From contig JAITYX010000087.1 in the NCBI GenBank assembly GCA_021018815.1, forward strand, positions 1,616,001 to 1,680,000: a stretch of 64,000 bases of DNA. Reading direction: 5' to 3'. Under the pieces are notes generated by a model. The model was not told where the DNA came from. It made no database searches and worked only from the letters and a program-made list of their open reading frames with translations. The stretch comes from Talinum fruticosum (taxonomy: Eukaryota > Streptophyta > Magnoliopsida > Caryophyllales > Talinaceae). This document shows, one piece after another, positions 23,939 through 35,690 of this stretch (position 1 is the first letter of the stretch; each line of letters opens with the position of its first letter). The position numbers and the translations under genes are program-made.

Positions 23939-24422
23939 CAATACAGCATTTGAGAAAAATGTGAAGAGGAGTCTCTTGGCAAGCGTTGACCAAGGAAAGA
24001 ACCGCAGGAGAGCAGACCCCTAGTAGATCCATTGCCGCCCTCAATTTGTTGTTGCTGAGTGCCAAGTGAAGGGCAGTGTCACCCTGTAGATTCTGTATGA
24101 TGATGGCGTCGGAACCTTTCAAAGAAAGAACCAGCTTTACAATCTCATCGTAGCCCTTCCTAGAGGCAACATGAAGAGGGGTATCCATGTTGCCATTCGT
24201 ACTAAAGGTGAGCTCAGGGAACCGATCAAGGGCCACCTTTATGAACTCTGTGCGGCCATGCTCAACTGCAATATGGATGATGTTGTTCTTTCTAGGAGTG
24301 GTCTGATCCTTATAATATGCTTCACCATGTTTCGCTATGTTTTCCTCACTTAGGACAGTTATGTCCCCTTTCACAGCTGCTCTGTACAGCTCGTCTGCCA
24401 TTGATGTTAGGGGACTTGCCAT
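23939..24422 (-). CDS. ACD6-like ankyrin gene, exon 1
   Basis: The first exon starts at ATG 24422 (MASPLTSMADELYRAAVKGD); a longer frame to 24431 would need a GTG start and is not used. It is open to donor GTATTC at 23938. It codes for at least four ankyrin units: NNIIHIAVEHGRTEFIKVAL, DTPLHVASRKGYDEIVKLVL, GDTALHLALSNNKLRAAMDL and ETPLHIFLKCCIG. The layout, an N-terminal helix then TPLH repeats, is that of plant ankyrin proteins of the ACD6 group. All key TPLH/ALH turns are present and there is no stop, so this exon could be functional. It lies on the minus strand about 950 bases from the old copia element; no other gene shares its promoter region that I can see. Confidence 0.82.
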
Positions 24423-24431
24423 GTCTAGCAC

Positions 24432-25374
24432 ACCCCCACGAATTAGGCCCTCGTTTGTTGTGTGTGTCTAATGCAAGCTTTGTGGACGAGCAAACCTACC
24501 ATGTATGCTAAACTAGTCAACCATCTAACCAATGGGCGTTCTTTTAAAAAAAAAAAACATTTGAATGCGCATGTCTCTCCAACTTTGTTGCAGTTGAATA
24601 GTATATAAAATGATTGGTTCAAGAAATAATAAAAAAAGTTAAATGATTTAAATAATTAGACGAATGCTGCGGGTGCACATGTACTTTCATTATGTCAATG
24701 AATATAATGGACTAGTATTGAAACAAAACAATTATATTTATCGTTATCTTTCAACGTTATTTATAATACATCAAAATAAAGAGAAAAATTTTCTCATTAT
24801 CCACATAATAAAACTGAGTTTCGGCTAAAATTTTCGATGCGTGTCATATAGTTTTATCAATTTTGTTCAAATGCATGAGAACCTATTTGTAAGATAACAG
24901 TTAGTAATTCTATTTTTAAGTAATTGAAATGGCCAAAGAACTCAACGGAATGCATTACACCTACACCCAAAAAATAAAGTAGCGAAACATTGTCAACCTG
25001 ACTTTTCTAAACAAACTAAACACCAGTACCTCACCATCTTAGCTTTCAATAAAAATAGTCGGCCTAAAAAACAGGGTGAAAGTCCGTATGTTTACTTTTT
25101 GGATCGGCCATCAAATAGGCTGCCATTTAACATCGTGACCTGGGCCAGGAACAGGGCAGAAAACTGGGCCATAACATGTTTTGTTTTGGGTTGTCGCTCC
25201 GAACACTGACTATCTATGTCCTCTTGCTCTCTCTCTTGCTCCTCTTGCTCTCTCCCTTGCTTTCTCTTGCTCGTTCTCATCCACAAAATCACTCTAAACA
25301 GCAGTTGTTGAAGGTATTTTCGGGTACTCCCGATTTAATCCATCTTCCTTCATCCAATTCCATCTTCGTAGGCG
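24432..25374. other. Upstream region of the ankyrin gene and leader-like CT-rich stretch
   Basis: 24432-25090 is AT-rich with no clear element. From about 25170 to 25300 the plus strand is rich in CTCTTGCTC repeats and looks like a plant 5' leader. It ends at the 3' LTR of the copia element. The sequence on the far side (57548 onward) leads into a hAT transposase on the plus strand, so these two parts may once have been continuous. That link is inference. Confidence 0.4.
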
Positions 25375-25483
25375 TGAAGAATTTAAGCTTATGCGACTCA
25401 CCCAATTTGGGAACTACGGCGCTATATTTATAGGGGTAACTATATAAGTAAAATTATATCATTAGCCCTCATCCTCTATTACA
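25375..25483 (-). repeat. 3' LTR of the old copia element
   Basis: Starts TGAAGAATTTAAGC and ends CTCTATTACA on the plus strand. It matches the split right LTR at 56896-56947 and 57501-57547 (TTATGCGA...TCACCCAAT, ATCATTAGCCC). Just inside it the minus strand shows the purine tract GATTGAGGGG. Confidence 0.8.
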
Positions 25484-26584
25484 ACCCCTCAATCTGTACG
25501 AAAGGGGAGGGAACGGACAAATTGACTTTAAAAAATAAAAATTGAGAAGAAGACAACCCCTTAGTAAAAATATCGACCAACCGAAAACTAGGAGGAACAT
25601 ATATGACAATAAGATCACCATCAGCGGCTCATTCACGAACGAAATGGTAATCAACGGCAATGTGTTTGCTGCGATCATGATGATCAGGATTAGCTATGAA
25701 ATATTGTGCACCGACATTGTCACACGACACCTTGGTAGTAGCAGCCAGAGAAATCCCTAAGTCATAGAGTAGCGTGCAAAGCCGGATAGTTTCAAAGAAC
25801 CTTGTATGCAATCGCATGGTATTCAGCTTCGGTTGATGATTTGGAGACCGTAGATTGTTTCTTCGAGCGCCAAGTAATAAGATTGGGTCTATAAAAAATA
25901 GCATAACCTATGGTAAACCAACAAGTATCATTACATCCACCATATTTGGCATCGGAATAGGCAACAATGAACGAAGGAGTAATAGCGAGACGAAAAAGAA
26001 TCCCATCAATGGTAGTGCCCTACAAGTACCTGAAATTACGCTTGACAGTCAAGAGATGAGTGGTACAGGGGGCATGCATGAATTGGGAAATTACATAAAC
26101 CGCATATGCAATATCGGGACGTGTCATAGTCAAGTAATGTAGTGCACCTACCATGCTTCTCTACTCGGTGGGGTCTATAAGTAACTTGCCATTTGAGAAG
26201 GAGAGAGTGGTACGGGTACAATAGGGGTGCGCACAGGTTTGCAAGTATGCATCTTTCTCGAGGAGATTAGAGGTGTACTTATGTTAAGACAGAAGGAGCC
26301 TAGATGAAAGACGAGAGACTTGCACACTAAGAAAATAATGCAAATCTCCAAGATCCTTCATGGAAAACCGACAAGAGAGAGTGTTAATGAATGAGAAAAG
26401 AAAGTCTGTGGAGCTACCAAGTAAGAATAATGTTATCAACATAACGAAGAAGAACAAGTATTTGAGAGGAAGAATGAAGAATGAACATGGATGGGTCGGA
26501 TTGACTACAAGAGAAACCATGCATGAGCGTAAACTAATGAAACGATGAAACCAAGCTTGAGGAGCTTACTTCGGACCATATATA
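25484..26584 (-). pseudogene. Old copia element: C-terminal RT and RNase H
   Basis: Reading from 26584 downwards on minus, AWFHRF-type RT sequence leads to the active-site block, then FSMKDLGDLHYFLSVQV, and further down RNase H with THHLL-like, STEAEYHAI-type and VSCDNVGAQYFIANPDHHDRSK segments in shifting frames. The catalytic motif reads YVDN (about 26426-26437) where copia RTs have YVDD, so the second Asp is lost by a G-to-A change. Several stops and frame changes follow. The RT gene is split: its N-terminal part is at 30435-30830, beyond the CACTA-like insertion. Confidence 0.8.
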
Positions 26585-27420
26585 CACTACAACAAATCAC
26601 TACTTGTGCCATAGAAGATTTTGTGGCACAAGTTTCAAATTTTCGTGGCTATGCCATCTTTCCATAGAAATTTTTGAAACCAGCCCTATGGCATAAGTGA
26701 TTGTGGCAAGATTGTTGTCACAAAAACCGACTACCGTGGTTACAGGAAAACCGATGACCACAGTAAATACTCACGGTAAGGTACTTACTTTAGCCACGGA
26801 ATACCCGTGGCAAGTCTAATTCTAGGCACGGAAGTGACCCGTGAAATGCTATACGTTATTCCGTGGCAAGTTTTCTTTTAGGCACGGCAGCTACCCATGG
26901 CATACTATACATTATCCCATGGCAAGTCCGCTTCTAGGCACGGTAGCGGCCTGTGGCATATACTATATGCTATACCCACAAGAGCAATCATGACAAGTTT
27001 ATTTATAGCCATGAGAGTACCAATGGAATGGTATTTAGTTCAAGCACAAAGGTATTTAGTGCAAGCACAAAGGTAGACATGACATTGTGGTTATAGAACC
27101 TCGTAATTCATAAATGTGTCGCAAGTCATTGGAATCGGTGTCTTAATAAATTTAAAGATGTGATATGGGTTGTATATTTCCATTAATAGCACTTGTTCCA
27201 TTTAGCTTTAGCTTACAGCCTTACAGACTCCTTACACCTTTCCTTATAACTTTTTACAACTCCTTACGGTTTCTTACGACTCCTTACAACTTCTTACAAC
27301 TTCTTACAGACTCCTTACAACTACATGTTATTTTTCATATTGAAATTTATTATGAATTTATTTTTCTAACATTAATGAAAATTTTTTGTTGGTGAATATT
27401 TGTGTATGTAAAGGCGTCAA
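26585..27420. mobile_element. CACTA-like transposon end with subterminal repeats (right end not found)
   Basis: Begins CACTACAACAAATCACTAC at 26585, directly inside the copia RT gene, after ATA (26582-26584). Repeated words follow: GTGGCACAAG, CCGTGGCAAG and GGCACGG every 40-70 bases until about 26960, as in CACTA subterminal regions. The copia frame resumes near 30434, so the whole insert is about 3.85 kb, but no TTGTTGTAGTG end was found there. 27160-27340 carries TTGTTCCATTTAGC and CTTACAACTCC repeats like one arm of the foldback element further on. Confidence 0.6.
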
Positions 27421-27423
27421 CTA

Positions 27424-27600
27424 GGGATGGTCATGGGACATATACGTGGCGGATCTAGCTATAATCACACCCTATTTTCCCAATTCCTATACTCATACTC
27501 CCATCGGGTATTTTGAGTATATCGGATTTATTTGTATAGATGTGTAAGGATTTTGATAATTAATACCCATTGGATACATTAATTTAATTTTATGTGTTAA
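27424..27600. mobile_element. hAT-type end relic
   Basis: Begins TAGGGATGGTCATGGGACAT, close to the common plant hAT terminus, then TACTCATACTCCCATCGGGT-type subterminal words to about 27590. No partner end or duplication was confirmed. Confidence 0.4.
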
Positions 27601-27744
27601 TAAATTCACAAATAAATTCCAATGAATAATTAATTTCAAAAGTATCATGTCCATTTAAGCTAGTTATCATGAATAATATTACAAGCATTTTATTAAAGTT
27701 TAATAATCAAGTTGAATGTAACGAAATCATTTGGGCTATTTAAG

Positions 27745-28577
27745 TCCTGTTCCATTTAGCATAGTTGTAAATAGTTTTAAGGATGCGTAAAAAGATATAA
27801 GGAGTTGTAAAAAGTTAAAAGGAGTTATAATGAATATAAAATATTGTATATGATTCGATAAAAGTGTTTAATGTATTTATATATGTATTTTTATAGTTAT
27901 GTGCAACATATTTATATTTTTATTTATGAATTCTATGTTTAATGATTTGTTTTTTCAAGAAAAAGGAAATTATATTTGATACTCATGAAACTTTTTTAGA
28001 TGCATAAATAATTTTCATATAATAGGTAGTTGAAAATAACTTTATTTTTCATGTTTGAAATAAATGTCCTCAACTATTAATTTTAGTAGTTGAGAACATT
28101 TAATAGTTGAGAACATTTATTTCAAACTTGTAAAATTAAGGTCATTTTCAACTATCTATTATGAAAGTCATTTATGCATATATAAAAACTCTTTTCATAA
28201 GTATCAAACATAATTTCGTTTTTTCTAAAAATAAAAAAGGAGAAAATAAATCATCAAACTGATACATATGCATTTAACATTACAAATATATAAATTTTAT
28301 AATTTACATTGAATTCATAAATAAATATACAAATATGTTGCACGTAAATATAAAAATATATTAAATATTTTTATCAAGTCATGTAAAACATTTTATATTC
28401 CTTATATCTCCTTACAGACTCCTTACAACTTCTTACAGACTACTTACAGCGTTTCTTACAGCTACTTACAGTTTCTTACATCTCCTTACAATTCCTTACA
28501 ATTACTTACAACTACTTACAACTTTTCCTACAACTTCTTACAGCCTTACACCTCCTTACAGCTAAATGGAACAGGGC
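27745..28577. mobile_element. 833-bp foldback element with arms of about 400 bp
   Basis: The left tip TCCTGTTCCATTTAGC is mirrored by GCTAAATGGAACAGGGCC at the right end. The mirror image continues inward through GTAAGGAG-type repeats, the pair GTGCAACATATTTATAT/ATATGTTGCAC, the pair GGTAGTTGAAAATAA/TTTTCAACTATCTATT, and AAATGTCCTCAACTATTA against TAATAGTTGAGAACATTT, with the centre near 28085. The terminal 200 bases of the right arm are made of CTTACA(A/G)CTCC-like units. It has no open frame. Such an element could fold into a very long hairpin RNA if transcribed. Confidence 0.85.
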
Positions 28578-30434
28578 CAATATGTTCAAATATTCAAAAC
28601 GATCCCTAAATATGGACATAATATAAAACTCATGTTCAATCTAAATTCAAATAACGAAGCCCTTTGTAATCTAAATATTAATAAATCATCCTAAAAAATA
28701 AATATATGTAAGACGATATCCAACTCAACTTCACAAGATGTGTGACATTGATCACTACTATCCAGCAAAACAAGAACATAAAACTAGCAAAATTAGTATC
28801 TTTTAAAAAATCGAATTTGATGCACATGATTGAAATGTGAGACTCTTATCAACATCAAAGGCTTGAAAGTCAAACCCCTAACCCCCAAGTCCATCAGTTC
28901 TTTTCTCCTTCTTCCCTTATATATCCTTTCTTATTTATCTAGAATATTGACATGACCACTTTCATCAATAATAGGTTAAGCCCTTAGAAAAGAATTTGAT
29001 CACCACCCAATCCAAAGATATGGCTAAAATAGCTTCAATTGCAAATCACTAAAGTAATCATTATATTTATATTTCTTTTTCCTCTTCAAATCCAATAAAA
29101 CACAAATGGTTGGACAAGTCATTGAAGTTATACAAATATAACTATGGAAACAAGTCATTGAAGTTATACAAATATAACTATGGAAGCAAACATGGCAATC
29201 AACATGTACATTTACAAACAAGCCAAGTAACAAGGGGGTTCTCATATGATGCAAGCATATGACACATATGGGAAGTTGAAATTAATAAAACATCTCATGC
29301 CACCATTCAATCCACAGGAAGAAGCTACAATCTTTGAATCATAGGTATCAAATTACTTAGTCAACTTAAGGAAACGTAATATTGAAGAAGTAGTTTGACT
29401 TTTACTCTAAGAATATCAACAATGGAAGCTATTCATATCATAAGAAGACTAATAGGATACAGATAGAAAGAAGGATTTATTGTTTTTATCAACTTAGAGA
29501 AAGACTAGATAAAGTGTCTTATATAACCTCTTTGTTTCATCTAACTTAATTTTAAGACAAAAGCTCAATATTCCCTCTTAGATAAGGAAAAAGAAGGCTA
29601 CGAGAGAAGAAAAAAATCCACATCTCTTGAATTAATCTTCTATCTCTCTCTCTCTCCCCCTCCTCTTATCTACTCTACTTGTCCATATTTCTTTTGCAAT
29701 CTTGCTATTTTGGTTGCTTATTCTCCTCCTCTTCTTCTTCTTCTTTTGGGATATTTTTAGTTTCCCTCCCTTTTTGGATCATATATACTTCAAAAAGAAA
29801 ACAAAGGCGGTAAGTATAGTCTTTTTTTAGTTTGATAAGTCTGTGAAGCTTTGTATAAGCCATATATGACTGCCCAGTTAGCTACTTGGCCATGGCAGTG
29901 CTTAGACGCTTACAAGGTATACATTCACATGTCATATGGTCAATTTCTTCTTTTTCATATCGGTATCCATACCAATGTCCACATCTATGTTCTCGGTGTT
30001 CTTTTCGGAAGATATTTTTTGGGGAGGGTGGGCGGTTCCCTAAAATTTTACTATGTTTTTAATTATGGGAAAACTAGTCTTCTAATTGATTATTTTGATT
30101 TGTTTGTTATGTGTAGTACTTGCTATTCGGACCTTTTATAGCACAAGTATCCCACTTATGGTGGAAGGGAGAGAGCATAACAAGTAGCCGGTGCATAACT
30201 GAAATTTACAAAAGTCACCTTGAAAATGTACAACAAATACAAAACAGAAATATATATCCTTCAAAATTTGCCTCTACTAGGAAAAGAGAGATATTCAACT
30301 ATTACTACCAAAAGTTACAAAGGGGAATGTCTTACCTAGCAAAGCCAAAGTTACCTATTTTTAGCAATGCAATCACCCCCTTACAAGACAACAAGTAGGT
30401 TATGCAAGTTCAAAGCATGATGTATCTTTTTGCA
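28578..30434. other. Unassigned insert sequence within the copia RT gene
   Basis: AT-rich 1.85 kb with no recognised protein. It holds a 36-37-base direct duplication at about 29116-29188, a CT-rich tract (29642-29665) and CTT repeats (29725-29745), then a donor-like GGTAAGTAT at 29809-29817. This mix looks like a gene leader, possibly captured by the transposon, but nothing downstream codes for a known protein. The right limit is set by where the copia frame resumes. Confidence 0.4.
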
Positions 30435-31620
30435 AGCGATACACATGGTTAGGATAACGAGAATCGAAAAAGCAGGGGTTGGCGTATGTAGACAGCTTTC
30501 TATAAGAATGCCATGAAGAAAGGCATTCTTTACATCAAGCTACCTAATACACTAATTATGAGAAATGGTCGGGGATAAGACCAGGTGAATCCTGGCTGGA
30601 TAAACAACAGGAGAGAAAGTCTCATGAAAATCAATACCGCCTGTTGTGATTACCTACGAGCAACCAGCCTAGCCTTATAACGTTCCACATACCCATCATA
30701 ATGATACTTGATCTTATACACCTACTTACTCGTTATGAGATTTTGTTGTGCGGGAAGATGAACAAGTTCCGACGTCTTGTCGACAATTAATGCATCAAAC
30801 TCATCCTTCATCGCCGCCTTCTACTTAGGATCCCTAATAGCTTCCTTGAAGGAAGACGATTTTGTCTCGTAACAACTAACAACTAAGGACGTAATCTGCT
30901 TGCACTTAGTAATTCCAGATTTGGACTTAGTCCGCATAGGATGGACATTAGTGGGAAGAACTACATGCAGACATAAATTAGATGAAACAGGAGGAAGAGG
31001 TGACACACAAAAAGGGGGAGACGCAAGGACGGATACCAACAGGGATGAGACATTAGTAGAGGGGTTAGGGGGATGGGTAACAAAGAGGATACACATGACC
31101 CTAGCTAGAACGCTGTAAAAGGACATCATTGGTTTTGTTGTCCTTAACGTAAAAATTAGAATCGATGAACCGAACGTAGCAATCATTGTCACTACATAGA
31201 TGACACACGAGACAACAGATTGTGTTTTAAATGAGGAGCATGGAGAAACGAGACTAAAGGGTAAGCGGACGACTTTGAGTTTGAATGCAAAATTTGTTGA
31301 CATTAAAAATGGTAATAGGTCACCATTACCAATAACCACACCCTCATAATTGACATAATGAGCTTTAGATGAAAGTATACCTTCGTTAGGAGTCATATGA
31401 GACGCTGCAGTGGAGTCTCGGATACCAAAGGGTTTCACTCGGTTCAATAGGACCAAAGGCGAGCAAGAGCAGGAAGAGAATTGTTGGGGCGGTTGTGATA
31501 CCAAGAAGGGCACACAATAGCAGTGTGACCCGGAGAATGGAAAGTCCGACACAAAATATTAGGAGCGTAACCCAACAACCCCTCAAACGACTCATTACCT
31601 ATAGTAGAGATGTTAGTAGT
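30435..31620 (-). pseudogene. Old copia element: zinc knuckle, protease and N-terminal RT
   Basis: On minus from 31620: a gag zinc knuckle region with LCRTFHSPGHTAIVC, where the second Cys of CX2CX4HX4C has become Phe; then the protease site as DSTAASHMT instead of the usual DSGASHMT form, followed by VVIGNGDLLP; then GAG-pre-integrase wording. After that the sequence jumps straight to the linker before RT, so the integrase core is deleted. RT N-terminal sequence runs from about 30830 (AAMKDEFDALI-like) to PNHVYRLQK at about 30440, where the insert begins. Frames shift repeatedly. Confidence 0.75.
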
Positions 31621-33505
31621 TGTAGGAACCACGACCTCCGGGTCCACTGGGACAGGACGGAGCTTCCCCACGAATGCTTGGCGTTAGGGTTTTTAAAGTT
31701 GGAAAATGATTTTAATGTTTTTGAAGATGGTTTTGAAAGTGGGGATAAGCCTTTTATTAAGATTTTCAAATTTTCTTAAATCTGATTTAAAGCGAATTAG
31801 GCAAAATTTGAATGGCGCTTTATTAATTATTTTATTTTGAAAATTATTTTAAGAAGTCATGGGATATTATTTAAAGTGAATTTCCTTAAATCTGTTTCTG
31901 CAGTGAGGCTCTAGGGCCAAACTGGTGTGAGAACACCGGTTTGGACCCGAGACCCGCCTCGCCGACCACTCGAGTACAGGCAGCAGCTTGCACCTAGTGA
32001 TGGCCGGCGCCGGCCAGGGACAAAGGCTAAAGCAGTCAGCCTCGGCCTCGGCTCGGCAGATCCGAACCTGTTTTTCTACTTGTTCAATCAAAAATAATCG
32101 GGAAGAAGATTTAGAAGAAATAAATCATAAGGAGTCGCCAGTCGGTTTTAAGGAAAGAAAAACTAAGAAAAACAAAATAAAGTTTACTTTTTCAATCTTA
32201 GTACGGGAAAAACTAAAACCGAAAAAGATTAAAAAAATGACTCCATTGGTCTTTGAATTAAGAATCGGATTCGGGGCGAGGGTACGAAATGTAAGGAACA
32301 ACCATTCCGCTCCGCCCATCCGAAGACGGTCATTACTAGTTCAAGTAGCGAATTTACATAATGTCTAAACACAAGTACACAACATGCGGAATTAAAAGCA
32401 AACAAACATAATAGAAAGCCATAAAAGCGAAAATAAAGAAACCGGTAAAGGCAAAAATGAAAAGCGAAAAAGGAAAACAAAGCGAGAAATCTAAAAGATT
32501 ACATCAGGCGGGGATGAATTAAAAGCGATACATCATTTATCCACAATACGTAAAGCAATAAATAAACAAGTAAACCACTTTGAAGAACAACTTTGTGCCC
32601 TCGGGTTGTCCCACCTATTGATCTAGATATGGTGATGCGACGGTGGTGAATTGAAGACGCTTTTTGTGAGTTTTTGTAGAGATGAGTGGAATGAGAAAAG
32701 TCTCAAAAGAGACCAAGAGATCGGAATACGGATATGAGTATTCGGTAGCTCTTAATCTGGTTTCAGCAAGCATCACCCTGGGGATGAGCCATTATTGAAA
32801 TGAGAGCGTAAGCTCTCTATTTATAGGGAGAGGTTAGGTTAAGGAATGACCTAGGTCTAGCTCTCGGCCAGCCATTCAAAGTAGGGTGCAAAACCGAGTA
32901 GGATATTGTGAAGATTGAACCGGATAGAACCGGGATAAAATCGGATAAAATAATGGTAGGGAGCGCCGACCACCAAGGGAAATTCTAGGGTTTCGTGCCC
33001 TTTCCGTGTTGCAACAAGAGTCTCGGCCAAAACACAACATTTTGAGTGAAAAATACTAGTAAGGGGCGCCAATCATGCTATGCTTTCAAGGGAATTGTGT
33101 GCTCCTAGTCTCGGGTGGACTCTCTTGGAGCCAAAACGCAACACTTTGATGATCTTGATCATGAATTGCAACGTTTTACGTCGTCTTGAGGTCTTCGGCT
33201 CCTTGTCCGATTGGACAAAGTGAAATACGGTATCCTGAATTTGGAATTTCCCGTATGCAGCACCGGACTCCTCTGTCTCTGGAGGCTTGGCCCGGACTTA
33301 GACCGTGCAAAAAAGAGGATTTTGGATCGATCCAAGGCAAAAGGATATTTATTTTGTGCCTGGGGTTCTTCGTGGTGTATCGGCTTCCGACGCATCAATC
33401 AAATTTAGTCTCGTGATCTAAATCCTCAAACAGGACTCGTGATTTCATCCTTAGGCCAACAAAATAAAAAACAGAGAAAGGGGTGACACTTTTTAGGTGT
33501 CTACA
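31621..33505 (-). repeat. 3' LTR of the gag-only gypsy element
   Basis: TGTAGGAACC at the left and GGTGTCTACA at the right give the TGTAG/CTACA inverted tips. It includes a 16-base perfect palindrome TGGCCGGCGCCGGCCA at 32001-32016. The next bases inward on minus are AAAGTAGGGGCCAGC, a fair polypurine tract. The many short frames on both strands here are not genes. Confidence 0.88.
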
Positions 33506-33910
33506 GCTGGCCCCTACTTTGACCGAGTCTAAAAGACGAAGGTTGGCAAGTGATCGTGAACCTAATGGTTTGGTGCTGAACACAAATGGCATACTTTCCA
33601 ATTGACTTTTTCTCCTTTGAGTACGACAAGGTGACTTTGATTTTGGGAATTGGAAATTGGGTTCAAGATTAGGTTTTTTTAGACCTCCTGGGCTTCCTAC
33701 ATATCTCGCTATAGCTGAAATCGAGCGTTTGTAATTCAAAAAGAATACCGATTTGGGTTTGGTTTTATTTTATTTTATTTTTGGAAGACAAGAAAAGGAA
33801 ATAAACATTACACTCGGATATGGAAAAGGGAAAAACAAGCTTTATTAGCATCCTTGATGAGTGATGGACTCATTGGATGATCTTCTAGCTAGTTGAAGCT
33901 TGTTCTTCTT

Positions 33911-34878
33911 TTATGAACCTGCCAAAGCATCTTTAAGTGTTTTGAAGTCCATGATAGGCAAGAACTTCAGGTGTTGATGATACACGGGATTCAGGTTCTT
34001 GATGACGATTCTAACCTCGATCCTTTTCGATGGTCGATCAGTCATGTGGGCAGCCGTCACCCTCCAACGAGTAAGGAAGTCGGTGAAGCTTCCATCGTCT
34101 CCTTGCTTGATCAACTCTAGGTCCAAAATAGTGATTAGTATATTAGTATTGTAGGAGTATTTATGTAAGAACTCCTTACAAAGATCTTTCCAGCTTGTGA
34201 CCTTGTATGGGTCGACAACATTATACTACTTCAATACGTCCGTGTCACATGTCCATGGGAAGATGACAGGGTATATGTCCTCCGGTAAATTCTTCAAAGT
34301 CAATTCTCCCACCAAGTTCCTCACGTGGTAATGAGGGTTCTCGATCCCGTGGAACTTGATGTTAGGCATAGTGAATTTTGGGGGCAATTTACCTTTAGGG
34401 ATTGAAGTGAACCCCTAGGCCTGATAATAGTGATTCAACATTGATGACTCCCGCAGCAGCTTCTCTATTCGATCTACTCACGGATCGGATTAAGGCTTGG
34501 GCTGAGGTTCCGGGCGAGATCCTCCTGCTTCGATCTCTTTCCCAGCTTCTTTGAGTATCGGATCGAGGGTTTCGGATATAGACTCGATCTTCTTATCCCG
34601 AGCCTCAATCTTAGCTTCCATTTTTGTAGCGAGACTATTTGAATAAGGTCATAATAGAGTTTTACTCTGGTTGGTTGGCCATTTTGGAGGAAGGTTATGC
34701 TTTGTCCGCGGGCAGCGATCGGTGTTACTAGTAAGGGTGTGGGACATACCGGTGTGGTACGTACTAATGTGGGACGTGTTGGTGTTGACCATACCGATGT
34801 CGTGGTAGACTTCTTATTTCCAAGCCCCTTTGAACTAAGATTCCAGATTTGAATTGGATAACCTATATCGTATCCCAA
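33911..34878 (-). pseudogene. Gypsy gag, frameshifted
   Basis: The gag polyprotein would form the particle that packages the element's RNA. On minus the N-terminal part is a charged, coiled-coil-like stretch (MEAKIEARDKKIES, with PEPQPKP after it), followed by LPPKFTMPNIKFHG and then the Retrotrans_gag domain: DLCKEFLHKYSYN, LIKQGDDGSFTDFLTRWR and FLKNL-type VIKNLNPVYHQHLKFLP. It stops at 33911. At least two in-frame stops (one after TDVLK, one before GFTSIP) break it. No zinc knuckle and no pol follow before the 3' LTR. Confidence 0.8.
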
Positions 34879-35039
34879 AATAGTATATGCTCAAGATTGG
34901 CTCGTGGAAAATTTTTACTGGGGATGGGGCTTAAGTGCTTGACCCAAAGAATTATTAATAATAAGATAAAAGAAAATGATATGCTCTTTTATTTGGATGC
35001 ACATAAGGGGATGCAAAATAAATGGAATGGAATGTATGT

Positions 35040-35690
35040 AACGATGATTATGACTTAATTTGGTATGACTATATGATTGAGCTAGTGCAGAAATGAAATG
35101 TATAGATGGTTATTCCTAATGGAAGATGAATTTGTTTTAGCTAAATGAGAAATGAAAATGAGATGATTTTTAATTTAGCTAATGCGAATAAAAGACTCTC
35201 CTAATTAGAGATGAATTTAATTTTGGCTAATGCGAAAATGAAATGAATAGACTTACCTTCATTGAGATAATTTTAATTTGGCTAATGCGAAAATGAACGG
35301 ACTCACCCTAATTGGGATGATTTTATTTTTGGCTAATGCAAAAATGAATGAACTTACCCTAATTGGGATGAATTTTATTTTTGACTAATGCAAAAATGAA
35401 TGGACTTACCCTAATTAGGATGAATTTAATTTTCGCTAGATGAAATATGAAAACGCAAAACAGACTCACCTAATTTGAGATGAATTTGACTTTGGCTAAA
35501 TATAAAAATGCAGAAAAAAATGCGGATATGGACTCACCTATTTTGAGATGAAATTTGAATTCGATTAAATGAAATGTAAGATTGGACTCACCTAATTTGA
35601 GATAAAATTTGAATTTGGCTAATGCAAAAAGGGATGCAATAATTGGACTGACCTAAAAGGTTAGGTAATTTTAGACTTTTGGCTAAGATG
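35040..35690 (-). repeat. Tandem repeat in the gypsy leader, unit about 52-60 bases
   Basis: About ten imperfect units with the core GGCTAATGCGAAAATGAA followed by GACTCACCCTAATTGGGATG (starts near 35225, 35280, 35331, 35383 and so on). It sits between the 5' LTR and gag, in the untranslated leader. Confidence 0.85.

Noticed and set aside
29868..29905. Possible microRNA hairpin (ACTGCC/GGCAGT)
   Set aside because: The stem is only 6-7 pairs and I recognise no known plant microRNA; too short to support a call.
30099..30118. GTGTAGTA as the right end of the CACTA-like insert at 26585
   Set aside because: It does not mirror CACTACAACAAA well, and the copia frame resumes only about 320 bases later, so the right end stays open.
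32125..33416. Several frames of 60-130 residues within the gypsy LTR
   Set aside because: They recur in shifted form in the other LTR copies with disrupted frames, and LTRs of this kind do not code for protein.
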